A stretch of 64,000 nucleotides of DNA from Cryptomeria japonica (GCF_030272615.1 NC_081405.1:18930547-18994546); one strand, 5' to 3'; counted from the first letter of the stretch, positions 35,342 to 48,010 are shown. The notes: generated by a model not told the origin, from the sequence alone. Program-made: numbers and translations.

Positions 35342-36972
35342 TTAGATAGTCTTCAGAAGGTCCTCCGCCTTTATCACCAACTGGTCATAGATGGCCACAA
35401 CAACTTTGAGATCATCTAGGTCCTTATTAGGCTTCTTTTATTTCTTTTTACCTCTGGTTCTTATTTTGGGTCCTTGAGCGTCTCTTGTGCCTTCAGTGTC
35501 AGGGTCAATATTCAAGGTATCCTTCTCCTCTTCCAATTTGCTAATGAGAGTTTTAGTATTGCCAGCAGAAACCTTCAGGATGTTTAAACTTTTCTCTGCA
35601 ATACTCTTGAGGCAATCCTCAATTTTGCTGACTTTACTGACAGTGTCCGATATAGTTTGATCCATAGCGTCAGCATTAGTTTTCCTCTTCAGCAGGTCTT
35701 TCTCTATTTTTTCGAATCTGGGGTTGAAGGAGTCTCTTATATTTTCAGCTTTTGCAACAGTTTTTTTCAAATCCTCCATATAATCAACCATAGTCTTCCC
35801 TTCCCCGGTGATGATAGTTTCCAGAATCTAAATTTTGTGGTTGAGCTTCTTGTTGTCATCCATAGCTTTCTTGTAACTAGTTATTAACCACTCCACGGTG
35901 TCAATAAAACCTTTAATACCCTCAAAAGGAGGGTTTGGGGGAAAATTAATCTTACCGGAGTTGTCCTGTTCCTTTTTTGGAGTGTCACCAAGAGTAGTTG
36001 TATCGTCAACCCTATGAACTTATCCAGTGGTCACCTCCTCCAGGTTCTGTTCAACTTCCAAAATATTTTCCTTCTTATGAACCTCCAGCTCCTTCACATT
36101 CTCCTTCTTTCTCTTTTGCTTGTTTCTAGTCTGTGTATGGACATTAGTTTTATTTTTCAGAGAACCCTGGGGTTTCTCCTTCTCTGAATCTTCAGAGACC
36201 TCTGAGGAGGAGGAGGAGGAACTAATCTAGAGGATTTTGCCTCCAAACTCTCCTCAGAGTCACTAGTTGGGTCACTGTCGGAACCCTCATCCACAAAAAA
36301 AATAGAGTCCGACCTATCCTCCTCAGACTCAATAGAGGGTTGCGGTGGGGCAATTTGATTAGTCTTGAGATGGTCATAAATAAGAACCATTAATCCTTGA
36401 TGCATGGTAGTGTCCCCCATAGGGTGCTCTTTATAGGCCTTAATGGTGGCATTCATAGAGCATAACATAAAGTAAGGAAAGTTAACCTTCTCATCATGCC
36501 TAAAATGATTCAACAAAACAAAATGGTAGCCGTACACTTTAGTAAATCTATCATCTAATGTAATATAGTGCATTATAACAAAGAGGATCTCCTGCCATGG
36601 TTTAACAAAAGCCTTAGGGGGATAGTAAGTTTTACTTAGCTTCACCAGACATTTTTTCTCCTTTTCGGTTTCAGGAAATATGTCAATGGCCTCCTTACTC
36701 ACTTTTCTGTCTCTATAGAAGTTGCTTCCTTCCCTTCGGAGACTCGTGGCTTGGGCGATAAGGTCTTCATCTATGACAACTGATTAGTCTCCCATCTTCA
36801 AAGTGTCCTTTCTCCATTTTTTGCAGAAGAAACTAGTGACCGTGCCATCCCGTCCATGGAGTCTCTCCATAAATTTAGAAAACCTACCCTTCTGCAAAAT
36901 ATTCCAGACCTCCTCCTTCTGCTTCCATTCCTTGCAACTGCTAGGTTCGTATCGACGTCTGTTTTTGCCCAT
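35342..36972 (-). pseudogene. LINE ORF3: unknown conserved protein with coiled-coil end
   Basis: Starts at ATG 36972 (M-G-K-N-R-R-R-Y-E-P). The N-terminal 170 or so residues form a tryptophan- and basic-rich region (W-K-Q-K-E-E-V-W, F-Y-R-D-R-K), continuing to L-D-D-R-F-T-K-V-Y-G and H-Q-G-L-M-V-L-I-Y. An acidic serine-rich linker and a lysine-rich linker follow, then a helical region with heptad-like spacing (35440-35790). Stops near 36785, 36015, 35826 and 35438 and a frame change near 36170 mark decay. It lies about 170 bp after the RNase H frame. A relative sits in the LINE fragment at 6251-7451. I do not recognise a named domain. Confidence 0.7.
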
Positions 36973-37139
36973 GTTTTCGCTATTCAAAGCAGAATATTGA
37001 AACTTGCAGAGAGTTTTAGACAGAAAGTTTCTCAGAGCTACCAAATTTACCCAGAAAGCGTGGGAAGTGATAGAATGAGTATTATGATAAATGGTGCTGA
37101 TAATATTATAATAACTCAGAGTACTCCATTTAGTTTGTT

Positions 37140-40100
37140 TAATTATTGTTTTGTCCATCAAAAATCTTTGGAGTGCTACTATATCGGTCCTTAAAAATGA
37201 TTAGTTTGACATCCTCAAGGATTCCTTGTTCTTTCGTCCATGTAATCATTTCATCTTTATTGACCGTCGCGTTGGCTGCCCAGTTAGCAGACCCATTGGC
37301 TTCACGATAGATATGAGATATGTAACTTTTTTCAAACGTGTTAATGAGGTCTCTAGCAGCTTTTATAATATTATTGATAGACCATGAGGGCTTAGAGGTC
37401 CCCTTGAGACATTTAATGATGTTATTTGAATCCCCTTCAATTCCATCTTTTAGCGAGGAGAATACCTTGAAGAGTTGTCATTGCTTCTGCTTTGTGGTTT
37501 GTTTGACTCCCTATTGGGACAATAATCATTTCCTTGCATATATACCTTTATCGTCTCTAAGAATAGCTCCACAACCCGCAGAGCCCAGATTATCTTCTGC
37601 AGCACTATCAAAATTGACTTTGAACCAACCATGAGGGGGAGTTTGCCATCAAGCTTCAAGTCTTTTGTTTTGCTTAGGGTCAAAGCTACCAACATTCTTC
37701 AAATTCCAGGAACTTAAAATGTTAAATTCTAGGGGGTTGGTCGAAAAATAGGGACCCCCAATGATTCCAATATTCTTCACAATCACCCCTTGTATTTTCT
37801 GGAACACAATATCCTGATTGAGGGATGTGTCCCTAAAAATATGATTGTTTCTTTCTTTCCATAATCCCCATAGGATGTGAGGAAGTGATAGCTACCATAA
37901 AGATCTCAAAAAGGAGTTAGACCAATGGATATTCCAAGAGTAGAACAACTCACTAATAGTTTTAGGAAACACCCAATCAATGCTAAAACTTTTAAGAAAT
38001 CTTTCCCAGAGTGAGGCAGAATAGGAAAAGTGGATGGTCAGGTGGTCCACTGACTCTTCCTACTTAAGACACAGAGCACATCTATTAGGAAAGGAAAAAC
38101 CTCTACCCTTGAGGTTATCTAGGGTCAAGATTTTATATTGAAGAATAGTCCAATAGAAAAAGTTGATTTTGGGGGTCAAACCCTTAATCCAAGCTTTGGA
38201 CCAGAAAGGATTATCAGAAGGGGTGGAGGAGAGAACACCATACATGGAAGATATAGTAATGATACCTTTGGGTTCATATTTCCAAATGAGGGAGTCTTCC
38301 TCTTTGTTCAACCAGACCGAAGACAGGTGGATCTTGAGCTTAATGAGGCTTGGGTGGATACTTTCAATTTTCTACCATTTATTGCCAGTCCAATACCCTT
38401 CAACTAAAGGGCCAAAAATTCTAATACAGGAGGGAGCATAAGGGGCCCATTAAGGGATATCAGTCAAAGGTTTATCAAAAAGCCAGAGGTCTTCCCAGAA
38501 TTTAACTTTCCGAGCATTTCCTACTTTCCATATAACTCCTTTAGCAATACTTTCTATACACTTAGAGGCATGATTCTATATATGGGACCCATTAATGTTG
38601 ATATCCGAATTGATAAAAGAAGAAAGAGAAGAGGATAGAAGAGAGTACTTACTTCTCCAAATTTTACACCATTCAGTATCTGAATAGAACATTCTCCAGA
38701 CCTTCTTGGATAGGAGAGCTTCATTTAAGGTCTGAATTCTTCTCAAGCCCAGACCTCTTTTACTTTTCGGTCTGCATACTTGGTCCCAAGCCACAAGAGA
38801 CATTCTTTTCTTGTCCTCAACCCTTGACCATAGAAATTTTCTTTGAATTTTCTCAATTGCATCAACATACTTAACTGGAATTCTGAAAAGGCTTAGGGTA
38901 TAGATCGGTATGCTTTGAAGAGAATATTTTAGAAGTTGAAGCTTTCCAGCTTGACTTAAAAGGGCTCCTTTCCAACCAGTTAGTTTTTTATGAAATTTAT
39001 CCATAAGTGAGCTCCAAAAAGGATCAAGAGGTGCAATGCCCATGGGGAGGCCAAGATAGGTCACAGGGAGATCAATAATCCTACATTCCAGGATTCTATT
39101 GATTCTCTGTTGTCTTCTCTCTGGAGTATTGATGAAAAAAACTTCACTTTTGACCCGATTAATGAGCTGACCAGAAGCTGAGGCAAACTTACAAAGAGTA
39201 TTCTTCAAGGTTCATTCTTCAAAGATACTAGATTCCCCCATGATAATAGTATCATCCACAAATTGTTGATGGGAGCAAATAAGGTCAGCAGAAGAAGGTT
39301 GGAGTCCCTTAAAAGAGCCTTACATAACCATATTTTCCATGGACCTACCAAAACATTCTTCCATGATGATGAAGAGGATAGGGGAAATGGGATCCCCTTG
39401 CCTTAGTCCTCTAGAAGCTTGGAAGAAGGGGGAAGGGGAACCATTAACAAAAACAACAAAAAAGGCTGAGGTAATAAGTTGGCTGAAGAGGTCAACACAT
39501 TTGGTGGAAAAACCATAATCCATAAGAACCTTCACAAGAAAAGGCCAGTCAACCCGGTCATAGGCTTTGGAGAGATCAAGCTTAAGGATGAGACCCTGCT
39601 TCTTAGCCCTAACAAGAGAATTAATATTCTCATGGACAGTTATAATGGAGTCGAGAATTTGTCTTCCAGGGACAAAACCATTTTGTTGATGATTAATCAA
39701 AGAAGGAAGGACAGTCAGAATTCTGGTGGTAAGAACCTTGGAAATAATCTTACAAAAAGAGTTGCACAAACTGATTGGTCTAAACTTGTCCATAGAGTCT
39801 GCACCTTGGATTTTGGGAATGAGAGCAATGAAAGTACCATTGATTTCTTTCAAAAGTCTTCTAGCCCTGAAAAATTCCTTGACCACATTGGAGACATCTT
39901 TCCCGACTATGTCCCAGAAATATTGGAAAAAGAACATGGGGAAACCGTCTGGGTCGGGATCTTTGTTACCATCAAAGGAAAAAACAACATTTTTTATTTC
40001 CAAGATCGAAGGAATGGAAGAAAGGGAGACATTCATCTGTTCATCAATGAGACGGGGAATATTTTGAAGGAAAGAAGATTGAGCATCAACATCCAATCTG

Positions 40101-41261
40101 AGATCCCTCCTAAGAAGTTCTGAAAAGTACCTTTTAGTTTCATTCCTTATTTCTTCCTCCTTGACCAGCTCCCCATTATCCACAATTAGTTTGCTTATCC
40201 TATTAGCCGCTTTATGCTTGATCGTCAATATCTAAAAAAATCTTGTATTCCTATCTCCTTCAAATAGCCAAATGCATCTTGATCTCTGCTTCCAGAAAGT
40301 TTCCTCTTTAGCAATGATTTCATGGTATTTTTTAAGAGTTTCATTTTCATCAGCAATGAACATAGTACTGAAACCATCTTTCTGAATTTGGGCCTGTATT
40401 TTTTTAAGGTCATCCTAAACTTGACCTTTGGCCTCAAAGATATTCCCAAAGCTAGATTTATTCCAGAGTCTTGTATTGTCCTTTACACTTTAAGTTTCTT
40501 TACAACTCTGTACATAGTAGTTCCCTCAACTTGGATACTCCACCATTTCTTAATATTACAAGTGATATCTGGGTGATGAGTCCACATTTTTTCAAATCTA
40601 AAAGGAAAGTGTCTCCTTCTATTAATTGGGTTGGCAGTGAAGGTGATAGGAAAATGATCTGATGCAACCCGGATGTGGGTAGACAGAGAACAGAAATAAT
40701 GTCTGTACCAGTCATCTGAGATGAGAGTCCTATCAAGGCAAACTTGGATAAGATCATTACCAGTTCTCCTATTAGTCCATGTGTAATTGCATCCCTGTAT
40801 CTCCACATCGTTGAGAGCCTGAGTGTTAATAAATTCCATAAGGGCCAGCCTACTTTCCAACTGAAAGGGGCTTCCTCCAAATTTTTCCTCCTCTCTCAAA
40901 GGAGTATTAAAGTCTCCCATGACCAGCCAGCTAAGATTTTTGAAGCTATCCCTAGCTTCTATAAGTTTTTTCCAGAAGGAATTTCTAGCTTTCAAGGTAT
41001 TGGGAGCATAAATGTTAGTGAGGACCCATGAAGTTCCATCTTTTATATGCTCAAATTTAATGCAAGAGAATTTTTTTTCCTGAATAAGAACATGGCCTTT
41101 GACATATTAAGGTTCCAAATGGTAGCTATGCCTCCTGAGGCACCTTCCGAACTACCACCGATGATATTCCCATTTTTGAAAAACTTCAAAGATTCAACTT
41201 TTTCTCTACTCATTTTGGTCTCTTGAATTAAAAAAACATCAAGTTTACTATCCCTTATCAT
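37140..41261 (-). pseudogene. LINE ORF2: endonuclease, reverse transcriptase, zinc finger, RNase H
   Basis: In minus-strand order: endonuclease with I-Q-E-T-K (41210), G-D-F-N-T-P-L (40910), Y-T-W-T-N-R-R, L-D-R-T-L-I-S and S-D-H-F-P-I; reverse transcriptase with L-I-P-K, F-R-P-I-S-L-C-N, N-G-F-V-P-G-R-Q, K-L-D-L-S-K-A-Y-D-R-V-D-W, G-L-R-Q-G-D-P-I-S-P and F-V-D-D-T-I near 39250 (usually F-A-D-D); the Y-L-G-L-P-M-G region; a zf-RVT-like segment (38060-38311); and RNase H with F-D-S-A-A and G-A-I-L-R-D near 37580. At least three frame changes. It would nick target DNA and prime reverse transcription there. Confidence 0.88.
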
Positions 41262-41329
41262 ATTCCTAATGATATCATGTTTATGAGGATTATTAAGTCC
41301 CCTAATATTCCAAGAGATAATCTTGATAG

Positions 41330-42422
41330 TTACTTACCGATTCCTAACTTCTTAAGAGTCTTCTGGGTCCCATATACAATGTTCTTACTGGCCTCCTTGT
41401 CTCTAACTTTATGGTTAGAGGGTCGACCTGGGGAAGAGGAGATATACCCAACATCAACTTGAGCTATTCTGCTAGATTTCCTTAGTTGAGAAGCCGAGGG
41501 AGTGGTTCCTTTCTTCTTCCCGTATTTTGGTATTTTCCAGTCAGCTTCTTTCTCAAGAGCCGCTTCCAGGTTACTAAGGATTCTGGAAATTTCATCTTCA
41601 TTACCCCAGTTAGGGATTCTGGAACCATATAAATCATTGTTTACTGTTTTTGAATTCTGGTCTAAATCTGAAAGGTTCTTACCTAGTATTGCACATTTTT
41701 GGGCTTCTTGCATTTTAGAACTTGTTAGAGGAGTCAGTATTTTCTTCTTGGGAGTTAGGGATCTCCCCTTCCTTAGGTTGATCCTCTTCCTTTTGTGTTT
41801 CCTTACCCGCATAAGTGTCAGCTACCACTTCAGTTGTGTCATTTGAAGATTCAATCTGTTCTTTCAGTTCCTCTGATCAAATCTGCTCTGTAACAGAGAT
41901 GTTTACTTTGGTAGACTCATTTCTCAATACTTCTTGGGTTGGAGGATTGGAGACAGAATTTGAGGACACTTCCTTATTTTCCCCCAATGGTTCAAAACAA
42001 TTATATTCAGCTTCCTTATTCTCTAAGTTTTTAACTTGCCATACCATTTTTTCTGGAGCCTTTTTACTTTCAACCTGGGGTTTAGTCTGCTTGAGCTCCA
42101 CTTTCGGCTTGATTGGACAGGATTTTGCCTAGTGACCTACTTTTTTACAATGGAAGAAGGCAAAGGGGATAGATTCATATTCAATTTGTTGTTTCCATGT
42201 TCCCAACTTTGACACTAGATCTATCTATTATGGCATGTCTGCATCATGGGCTATCCCTACACAAAACCTAGCATGAGTGAGTCTCCTTTTTGAAGCTGTG
42301 ACTGGTCTATAGAGAGGAGTTCACCAAAGGAGATTGCAATTCCTGAGAAGATTCTTTATGCCCAATATTCAAGAGGCAAACCTGGTAACTTTACCCATAC
42401 TGGGACTTGTGCCAAATCAATA
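41330..42422 (-). pseudogene. LINE ORF1 (DUF4283 and zinc knuckle), 5'-truncated
   Basis: The beginning, at 42422, falls in V-K-L-P-G-L-P-L-E-Y-W, typical of the DUF4283 region of plant LINE ORF1. Near 42130-42160 a knuckle-like F-F-H-C-K-K-V-G-H-x-x-K-S-C lacks its first cysteine. A long lysine/glutamate-rich C-terminal part follows (41330-42101). Several stops and frame changes. ORF1 proteins bind the element's RNA. Confidence 0.75.
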
Positions 42423-42430
42423 GGACTATG

Positions 42431-42436
42431 TTGACA
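42431..42436 (+). repeat. Outer Copia 3' LTR, part 3 (last bases)
   Basis: ttgaca, ending in CA, follows the second copy of the LINE duplication. With the start TGTT at 2552 this gives matching TG/CA ends, so the host LTR probably ends here. Confidence 0.45.
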
Positions 42437-43233
42437 TCTTAAGAGGGGGCATATATGCGGCCTCCTAGTTGTATTTCAACTATTGATTATCAATTTGGGA
42501 TTATTGCATTCTCATGCTTCATCCTCATTTTGGACAACATATGTCTTATATGGGGTACACATTGCTCAAAACCAAACAAAACAAAGTCTTATACGAGATG
42601 TTCCCAAAACTAGACATATTTATTTTCACATCTTATATAGGTTGTTGAATGCTCGAAACCAGACAAAACAAAGTCTTATACGAGATGCTTAACTCTGGAA
42701 ACCAATCAACAACATATGCAACGAGGTGAGTGGAACTAGCAAAACACAACCAGACTATTCCGACTCTCCTCTCCAACATGGATCACCTAGCTTGATACAA
42801 CTTGCTAGCCTATGGAATCCATGTTCCTTCCTTCTCTCTCTCTCATGAACCCATATCATAACACACTTTGCCAGTGTTGGATCATAGTTTCTTTTGCTTT
42901 CAATTGGTGTACGCCCTTGTTCTTTTTATAAGTCCACTTGTGCTCTTGCAATAACATGTCTAGAATGATATTAGTGGTTGAGACATTTTGATTATCGAGG
43001 TCTCTTCAACTAGTTGACTTGGAGCTTTGTTTTTTTAGTACTAACATTGTTTTCTTTTGTTTATATTTGAAGGATACTTGTATGGATTGATAAGATACTA
43101 TGCTTGGGGGCTTGAACACCCCTCAGTATTATCCTATCCCTAGTTTGTCTTTCTCTCAGATGCTTTATCTCTTCATTTCTACTTTACCGAGAGTATGACA
43201 GTAAGATCACACTCTGCTAAAGTGGGGGCTAAA
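42437..43233 (+). mobile_element. 3' internal end of a further Gypsy element (Gypsy3)
   Basis: No coding region. A 31-bp near-identical segment containing caaaacaaagtcttatacga occurs at 42571 and 42657. The last part (ctactttaccgagagtatga, then gctaaagtgggggctaaat) closely resembles the end of the Gypsy1 internal region at 15390-15443. This would be the host of the outer Copia insertion. Confidence 0.55.
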
Positions 43234-44690
43234 TGCAGTGTCGTAAATTGTACGCTTTTATTAGTGTGTCCAATTTCTCACTCTCCTAGCACCTATTTTA
43301 ATCTTTCTCTTTCCTCTATGCGTTATAGGACCTTTATTGATTTAAATTAATATTATGCCCAATATTATTCCACTTTATTACATCATCACACTCTTATTTG
43401 GGTCCTTAATCATAAGTGTGCCCTTTATTATTTTAATCTTACCCTAATTTCAAATCTCAAAACATATTTTGTGTATCTACACATCTTGGATTGAGCCACC
43501 AAGCTGGGTTTAGCATTAGAATCACGAGCTATCTTGCATCCATAGAAAATTGGGAAAAAGTTGATAGGACTAGGTCTTAGACTCTTTTCCCCAAATTTCG
43601 AGAGATCATTAAGGCAATCTTACTCTATCCAAATCCCACTCCGTGCACAAATATATTAATTATAAGTTAGCTTAAAGGTGATTTTAATTATGAAAATCGC
43701 TATGTAAGGCATCCCTCTCGATTCAGTTTCATCTTCTTATCATATGCTAACATTATCATCAATTCAACAACAATGCTTCTTCTTCAAGGACATATATGAT
43801 TCAAGGAGCAAAAAACTACATAAAGGCATCTTCATATTAGGTTTCAATTGTGATTTCATGATGGATTTTATGTGATTTATCATGTTATTGCATCAACACA
43901 TGAAGGACTTATCCTAAGAACATTGCATCACCTATTGAAGGTATAATCATCTACATTTAAGTATTTCAGCCTTGCCCTCAAAATGCAAGCTTTTCCAATT
44001 CAATTCAAGTTCAATTTCTATTTCAATTAGGGTTAATTACAAACCTGAGGTTTGACCTAAGGCAAATCCCTATCCACAACCCCCTTTTTTCCTCTCGTGT
44101 GTAGCTACAAGTACCCAGTGGAGCCAAGAAGATCAAAACAACATCAAGACCCAAAGATGGAGAATCTAGCCAAATTTAAGTAGAAAGTGCCTAGACCATG
44201 GCACTTTGGGGCACCATGGTTCAGGACTAAGGCATTTTGGAGTGCACCATAGTCCTCCCATAATAGGTTCAAATTTGGTAAGTGTCTCTCGGACTGCATC
44301 AAAATTCAGATTTTTAGACCAAGGTGTTGGGAACCCTAGTCTAAGCACCCTGGTCCTCTCAATTCAGCCCCAGATTTCAATTACAGGTGCACAACATAAT
44401 TCCCTTCTCAAATATGTATTTGTTGTGTCAATTCAGCTATCTGTTAGATTTTTTCAATACTTGTTTAGTCACTTGTCTTTGTTTCTTCATTTCAATTCCA
44501 CATTCTCTTATCTTTGTCATATTCCCTTTCATAGCAGCAAAGGAATATAAACCCTAAAAGTATTCCTTGACTCTCTTTCACAAGAGTTAGTCAAAGAGAA
44601 TCACTCATTTAGGTGTTTTCATATTATAATGTATGAATGAAAGTGGAAATAGGTCCTAATATTACCTAATTTCATTTTCATCCATTACAA
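43234..44690 (+). repeat. Gypsy3 3' LTR, right border uncertain
   Basis: Starts TGCAGTGTCGTAAATTG after the polypurine tract. A segment around 44040-44110 (gaggtttgacctaaggcaaa) is similar to the Gypsy1 LTR at 3860-3930, so the families are related. The border between 44560 and 44690 cannot be fixed without the second copy. Confidence 0.55.
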
Positions 44691-44699
44691 TAGATAGAT

Positions 44700-44947
44700 G
44701 GATATAATTGTTAATTACATTCCATCCATAAAAGCTAATTGCTTGAACAATGTAGGGTCATGTTCCCTTTCATAAATAATCTAGTTGTCGTACATCATAT
44801 TTCCTATTTTAAAAGTGTGTGTGTGTGTGTGTAAATGTATGTATATATACATATGCATACATGTGTGTGTACATACACATATGCATATCATTAAAAACTG
44901 GCACTTGACTTAACATCCATCATATAGGACAAATATTTGGCCTAATA
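44700..44947. repeat. Left copy of a local duplication, with (GT)n
   Basis: The stretch 44735-44810 (gctaattgcttgaacaatg, catatttcc) recurs at 47775-47850, and 44890-44935 recurs at 45765-45810. A short GT run lies at 44815-44830. It belongs to a duplicated block around the satellite. Confidence 0.6.
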
Positions 44948-44959
44948 TTTTAACAAGAT

Positions 44960-45210
44960 GCCCACGGCGGGCAGGTGAGTCAGTCTCGGCCTCAGGTTTG
45001 CTCCTCGATGGTTTTGGGTTCAACTCTCCTGGCCAATGTTTACCTGGGGGTGCGCTAAAGGGCCTCTGCCCCCCCCCCCCCCCCCCCCCCAAGTCTCGCC
45101 TTCGCTCGCCCCCTCCCGAACCCCAACTTGGCAAAAAATAAGTCCAAGGCAAGGCGAGGGGGTCGCTGGGCGAAGTCGCGGGGATACCTCTGAGCAACAA
45201 CAAAAATTTT
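44960..45210 (+). mobile_element. tRNA-like SINE with a 22-bp poly-C tract
   Basis: Flanked by the 12-bp duplication ttttaacaagat (44948-44959, 45211-45222). The 5' part has an A-box-like gcaggtgagtcag and a B-box-like gggttcaactc (about 45006-45018), spaced as in tRNA-derived SINEs. A run of 22 C (45069-45090) lies in the body, and the 3' end is A- then T-rich. The body is GC-rich unlike its surroundings. It would be transcribed by RNA polymerase III and moved by a LINE. Confidence 0.75.
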
Positions 45211-45222
45211 TTTTAACAAGAT

Positions 45223-45600
45223 AACACTTAACATCACCACACATGACAAATCACCCTATCCAAGTTAATTCACATTCACAAAGAAAATTAAATAAACCTT
45301 ATCTACTAAGTCAAGCAATTGCATAATAAATCATAATGAAATAAACATGTATTAATATGAGAATCCATGAATCAAGAGTTAGGAAGTCACAAGCAACATT
45401 TAAAAAACTATTAGAGGTAGCATACTTACTAAGCATTTAGAGTGTGACAAACAAAAGTCATCAAATGATTGAAATTACAGATTTCATCGTTGACTTTATG
45501 ATTATGCAATCTTATGATCTAATGAACAACTATATATTTTTGGAGGGCATGCTAATTTATTTTCCAAATTTTACAAGAATTACATCGCTATAAAATATAC
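45223..45600. repeat. Diverged first copy of satellite-related sequence
   Basis: 45340-45480 resembles one 146-bp satellite monomer (tgaatcaagagttaggaagt, followed by attagaggtagcatactta) and continues into gttgactttatgattatg, as does the end of the main array at 47500. The block 45250-45340 recurs at 45815-45905. Confidence 0.65.
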
Positions 45601-45619
45601 CATTTTTTTTTTCAATTTT

Positions 45620-45742
<123 letters not shown>

Positions 45743-45904
45743 TATAGACATGCATATATATTTCATAAAATACTAGCACATGACTCAACACCCACCACCA
45801 TATAGGACAAATCACCCTATCTGACTTAATCCACATTCACAAAGAAAATTAAATAAACCGTATCTACTAAGTTAAGAAATTGCATAATAAATCATAGTGA
45901 AATA

Positions 45905-47510
45905 AACATATACTAATATAAGAACCCATGAATCAAGAGTTAGGAAGTTACAAGCAACATTACAAAGCCCATTAGAATTAACATATTAAGCATATAGAGT
46001 GCAATGAATGATAAATGACTAGAATTACATTTTTTTCATTGTTGACTATGAACATATACTGATATAAGAACCCATGAATCAAGAGTTAGGAAGTTGAAAG
46101 CAACATTACAAAGCCCATTAGAGTTAACATATTAAGCATATAAAGTGTGACAAATGATAAATGACTAGAATTACATATTTTTCATTGTTGACTATGAACA
46201 TATACTAATATAAGAACCCATGAATCAAGAGTTAGGAAGTTACAAGCAACAATACAAAACCCATTAGAGTTAACATATTAAGCATATAGAGTGCAACTAA
46301 TGATAAATGACTAGAATTACATATTTTTCATTGTTGACTATGAACATATACTAATATAAGAACCCATGAATCAAGAGCTAGGAAGTTACAAGCAACATTA
46401 CAAAGCCCATTAGAATTAACATATTAAGCATATAGAGTGAAATGAATGATAAATGGCTAGAATTACATTTTTTTCATTGTTGACTATGAACATATACTAA
46501 TATAAGAACCCATGAATCAAGAGTTAGGAAGTTGAAAGCAACATTACAAAGCCCATTAGAGTTAACATATTAAGCATATAAAGTGTGACAAATGATAAAT
46601 GACTAGAATTACATATTTTTCATTGTTGACTATGAACATATACTAATATAAGAACCCATGAATCAAGAGTTAGGAAGTTACAAGCAACAATAAAAAACCC
46701 ATTAGAGTTAACATATTAAGCATATAGAGTGCAACGAATGATAAATGACTAGAATTACATATTTTTCATTGTTGACTATGAACATATACTAATATAAGAA
46801 CCCATGAATCAAGAGTTAGGAAGTTACAAGCAACAATACAAAACCCATTAGAGTTAACATATTAGGCATATAGAGAGCGACGGATGATAAATGACTAGAA
46901 TTACATATTATTCATTGTTGACTATGAGCATATACTAATATAAAAAACCATGAATCAAGAGTTAGGAAGTTACAAGCAACATTACAAAACCCATTAGAGT
47001 TAACATATTAAGCATATAGAGTGCGATGAATGATAAATGAGTAGAATTATGTATTTTTCATTGTTGACTATGAACATATACTAATATACGAACCCGTGAA
47101 TCAAGAGTTAGGAAGTTACAAGCAACAATACAAAACCCATTAGAGTTAACATATTAGGCATATGGAGAGCGACAGATGATAAATGACTAGAATTACATAT
47201 TTTTCATTGTTGAATATGAGCATATACTAATATAAAAAACCATGAATCAAGAGTTAGGAAGTTACAAGCAACATTACAAAACCCATTAGAGTTAACATAT
47301 TAAGCATATAGAGTGCGATGAATGATAAATGAGTGGAATTATGTATTTTTCATTGTTGACTATGAACATATACTAATATACGAACCCGTGAATCAAGAGT
47401 TAGGAAGTTACAAGCAACATTTCAAAACCCATTAAAGATAACATATTAAGCATATAGAGTGTGACGGATGATAAATGACTAGAATTGCATATTTTTAATT
47501 GTTGACTTTA
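45905..47510. repeat. 146-bp satellite array, 11 monomers, two higher-order arrangements
   Basis: The word aacatatact (or agcatatact) recurs at 45905, 46051, 46197, 46343, 46489, 46635, 46781, 46927, 47073, 47219 and 47365: every step is exactly 146 bp. Monomers 1-3 and 4-6 pair off (438-bp period; for example ttgaaagcaac only in 46051 and 46489). From 46781 on, monomers alternate in a 292-bp period (gaacccgtg in 47073 and 47365; gagcatatac in 46927 and 47219). No coding potential. Confidence 0.95.
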
Positions 47511-48000
47511 TGATTATGTAATCATATAATCTCATGACTAACTATATAAATCATCAAATTGTTGAAATTATTGATTTTCCATCATTGACGCTATGCTTAT
47601 GTAATCTTACAATCTTATGAACAACTATATCTTTATGAGGGCCCATGCTAATTTATTTTCCAAATTCTACAAAATTTACATCTCTACAACATAATTCCAT
47701 TCCATCCATTTTTGAAAACATACACCATATCTATTTTTCAAATCACATATATAAATCTATTCCATAAAAAGAAATTGCTTGAGCAATGCAAATTCATGTT
47801 CTCTTCCTTAAAATAATCCAGTTGCTGTCTACCATATTTCCTCGTGGTGAAAGAGACTCTGTAATGAATATGGAAAGACTTTTTCTAGAATCTGAACGTA
47901 CGAATCTTATGAAATTAGTACTTGGGTACACGACATCTGGTCGGTTTCATGCACATAAAATAATCCAGAGCTAAGTCAATCTTGCATAAAGAAGAAAAAT
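47511..48000. other. Duplicated flank and upstream region of the PADRE gene
   Basis: 47511-47850 repeats parts of 45480-45600 and 44735-44810. From about 47850 the sequence looks unique. No further gene is seen. Confidence 0.5.
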
Positions 48001-48010
48001 GGCGGACCCA

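Larger units (their letters stand above)
35159..42422 (-). mobile_element. 5'-truncated L1-type LINE with three reading frames
   Basis: Minus orientation, flanked by the 8-bp duplication ggactatg (35151-35158, 42423-42430). Reading leftwards from 42422: part of ORF1, then endonuclease, reverse transcriptase, a zinc-finger region and RNase H, then a third reading frame and a short 3' untranslated region. The right border falls within the DUF4283 domain of ORF1, so it is truncated at its 5' end. Frame changes and stops show it is inactive. Confidence 0.85.

Noticed and set aside
39479-40123. 214-codon plus-strand frame across the LINE
   Set aside because: Opposite strand of the reverse transcriptase domain; shadow.
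45036-45249. Open frames rich in proline, glycine or leucine over the poly-C tract
   Set aside because: Produced by the 22-bp C run in the SINE; no conserved protein.
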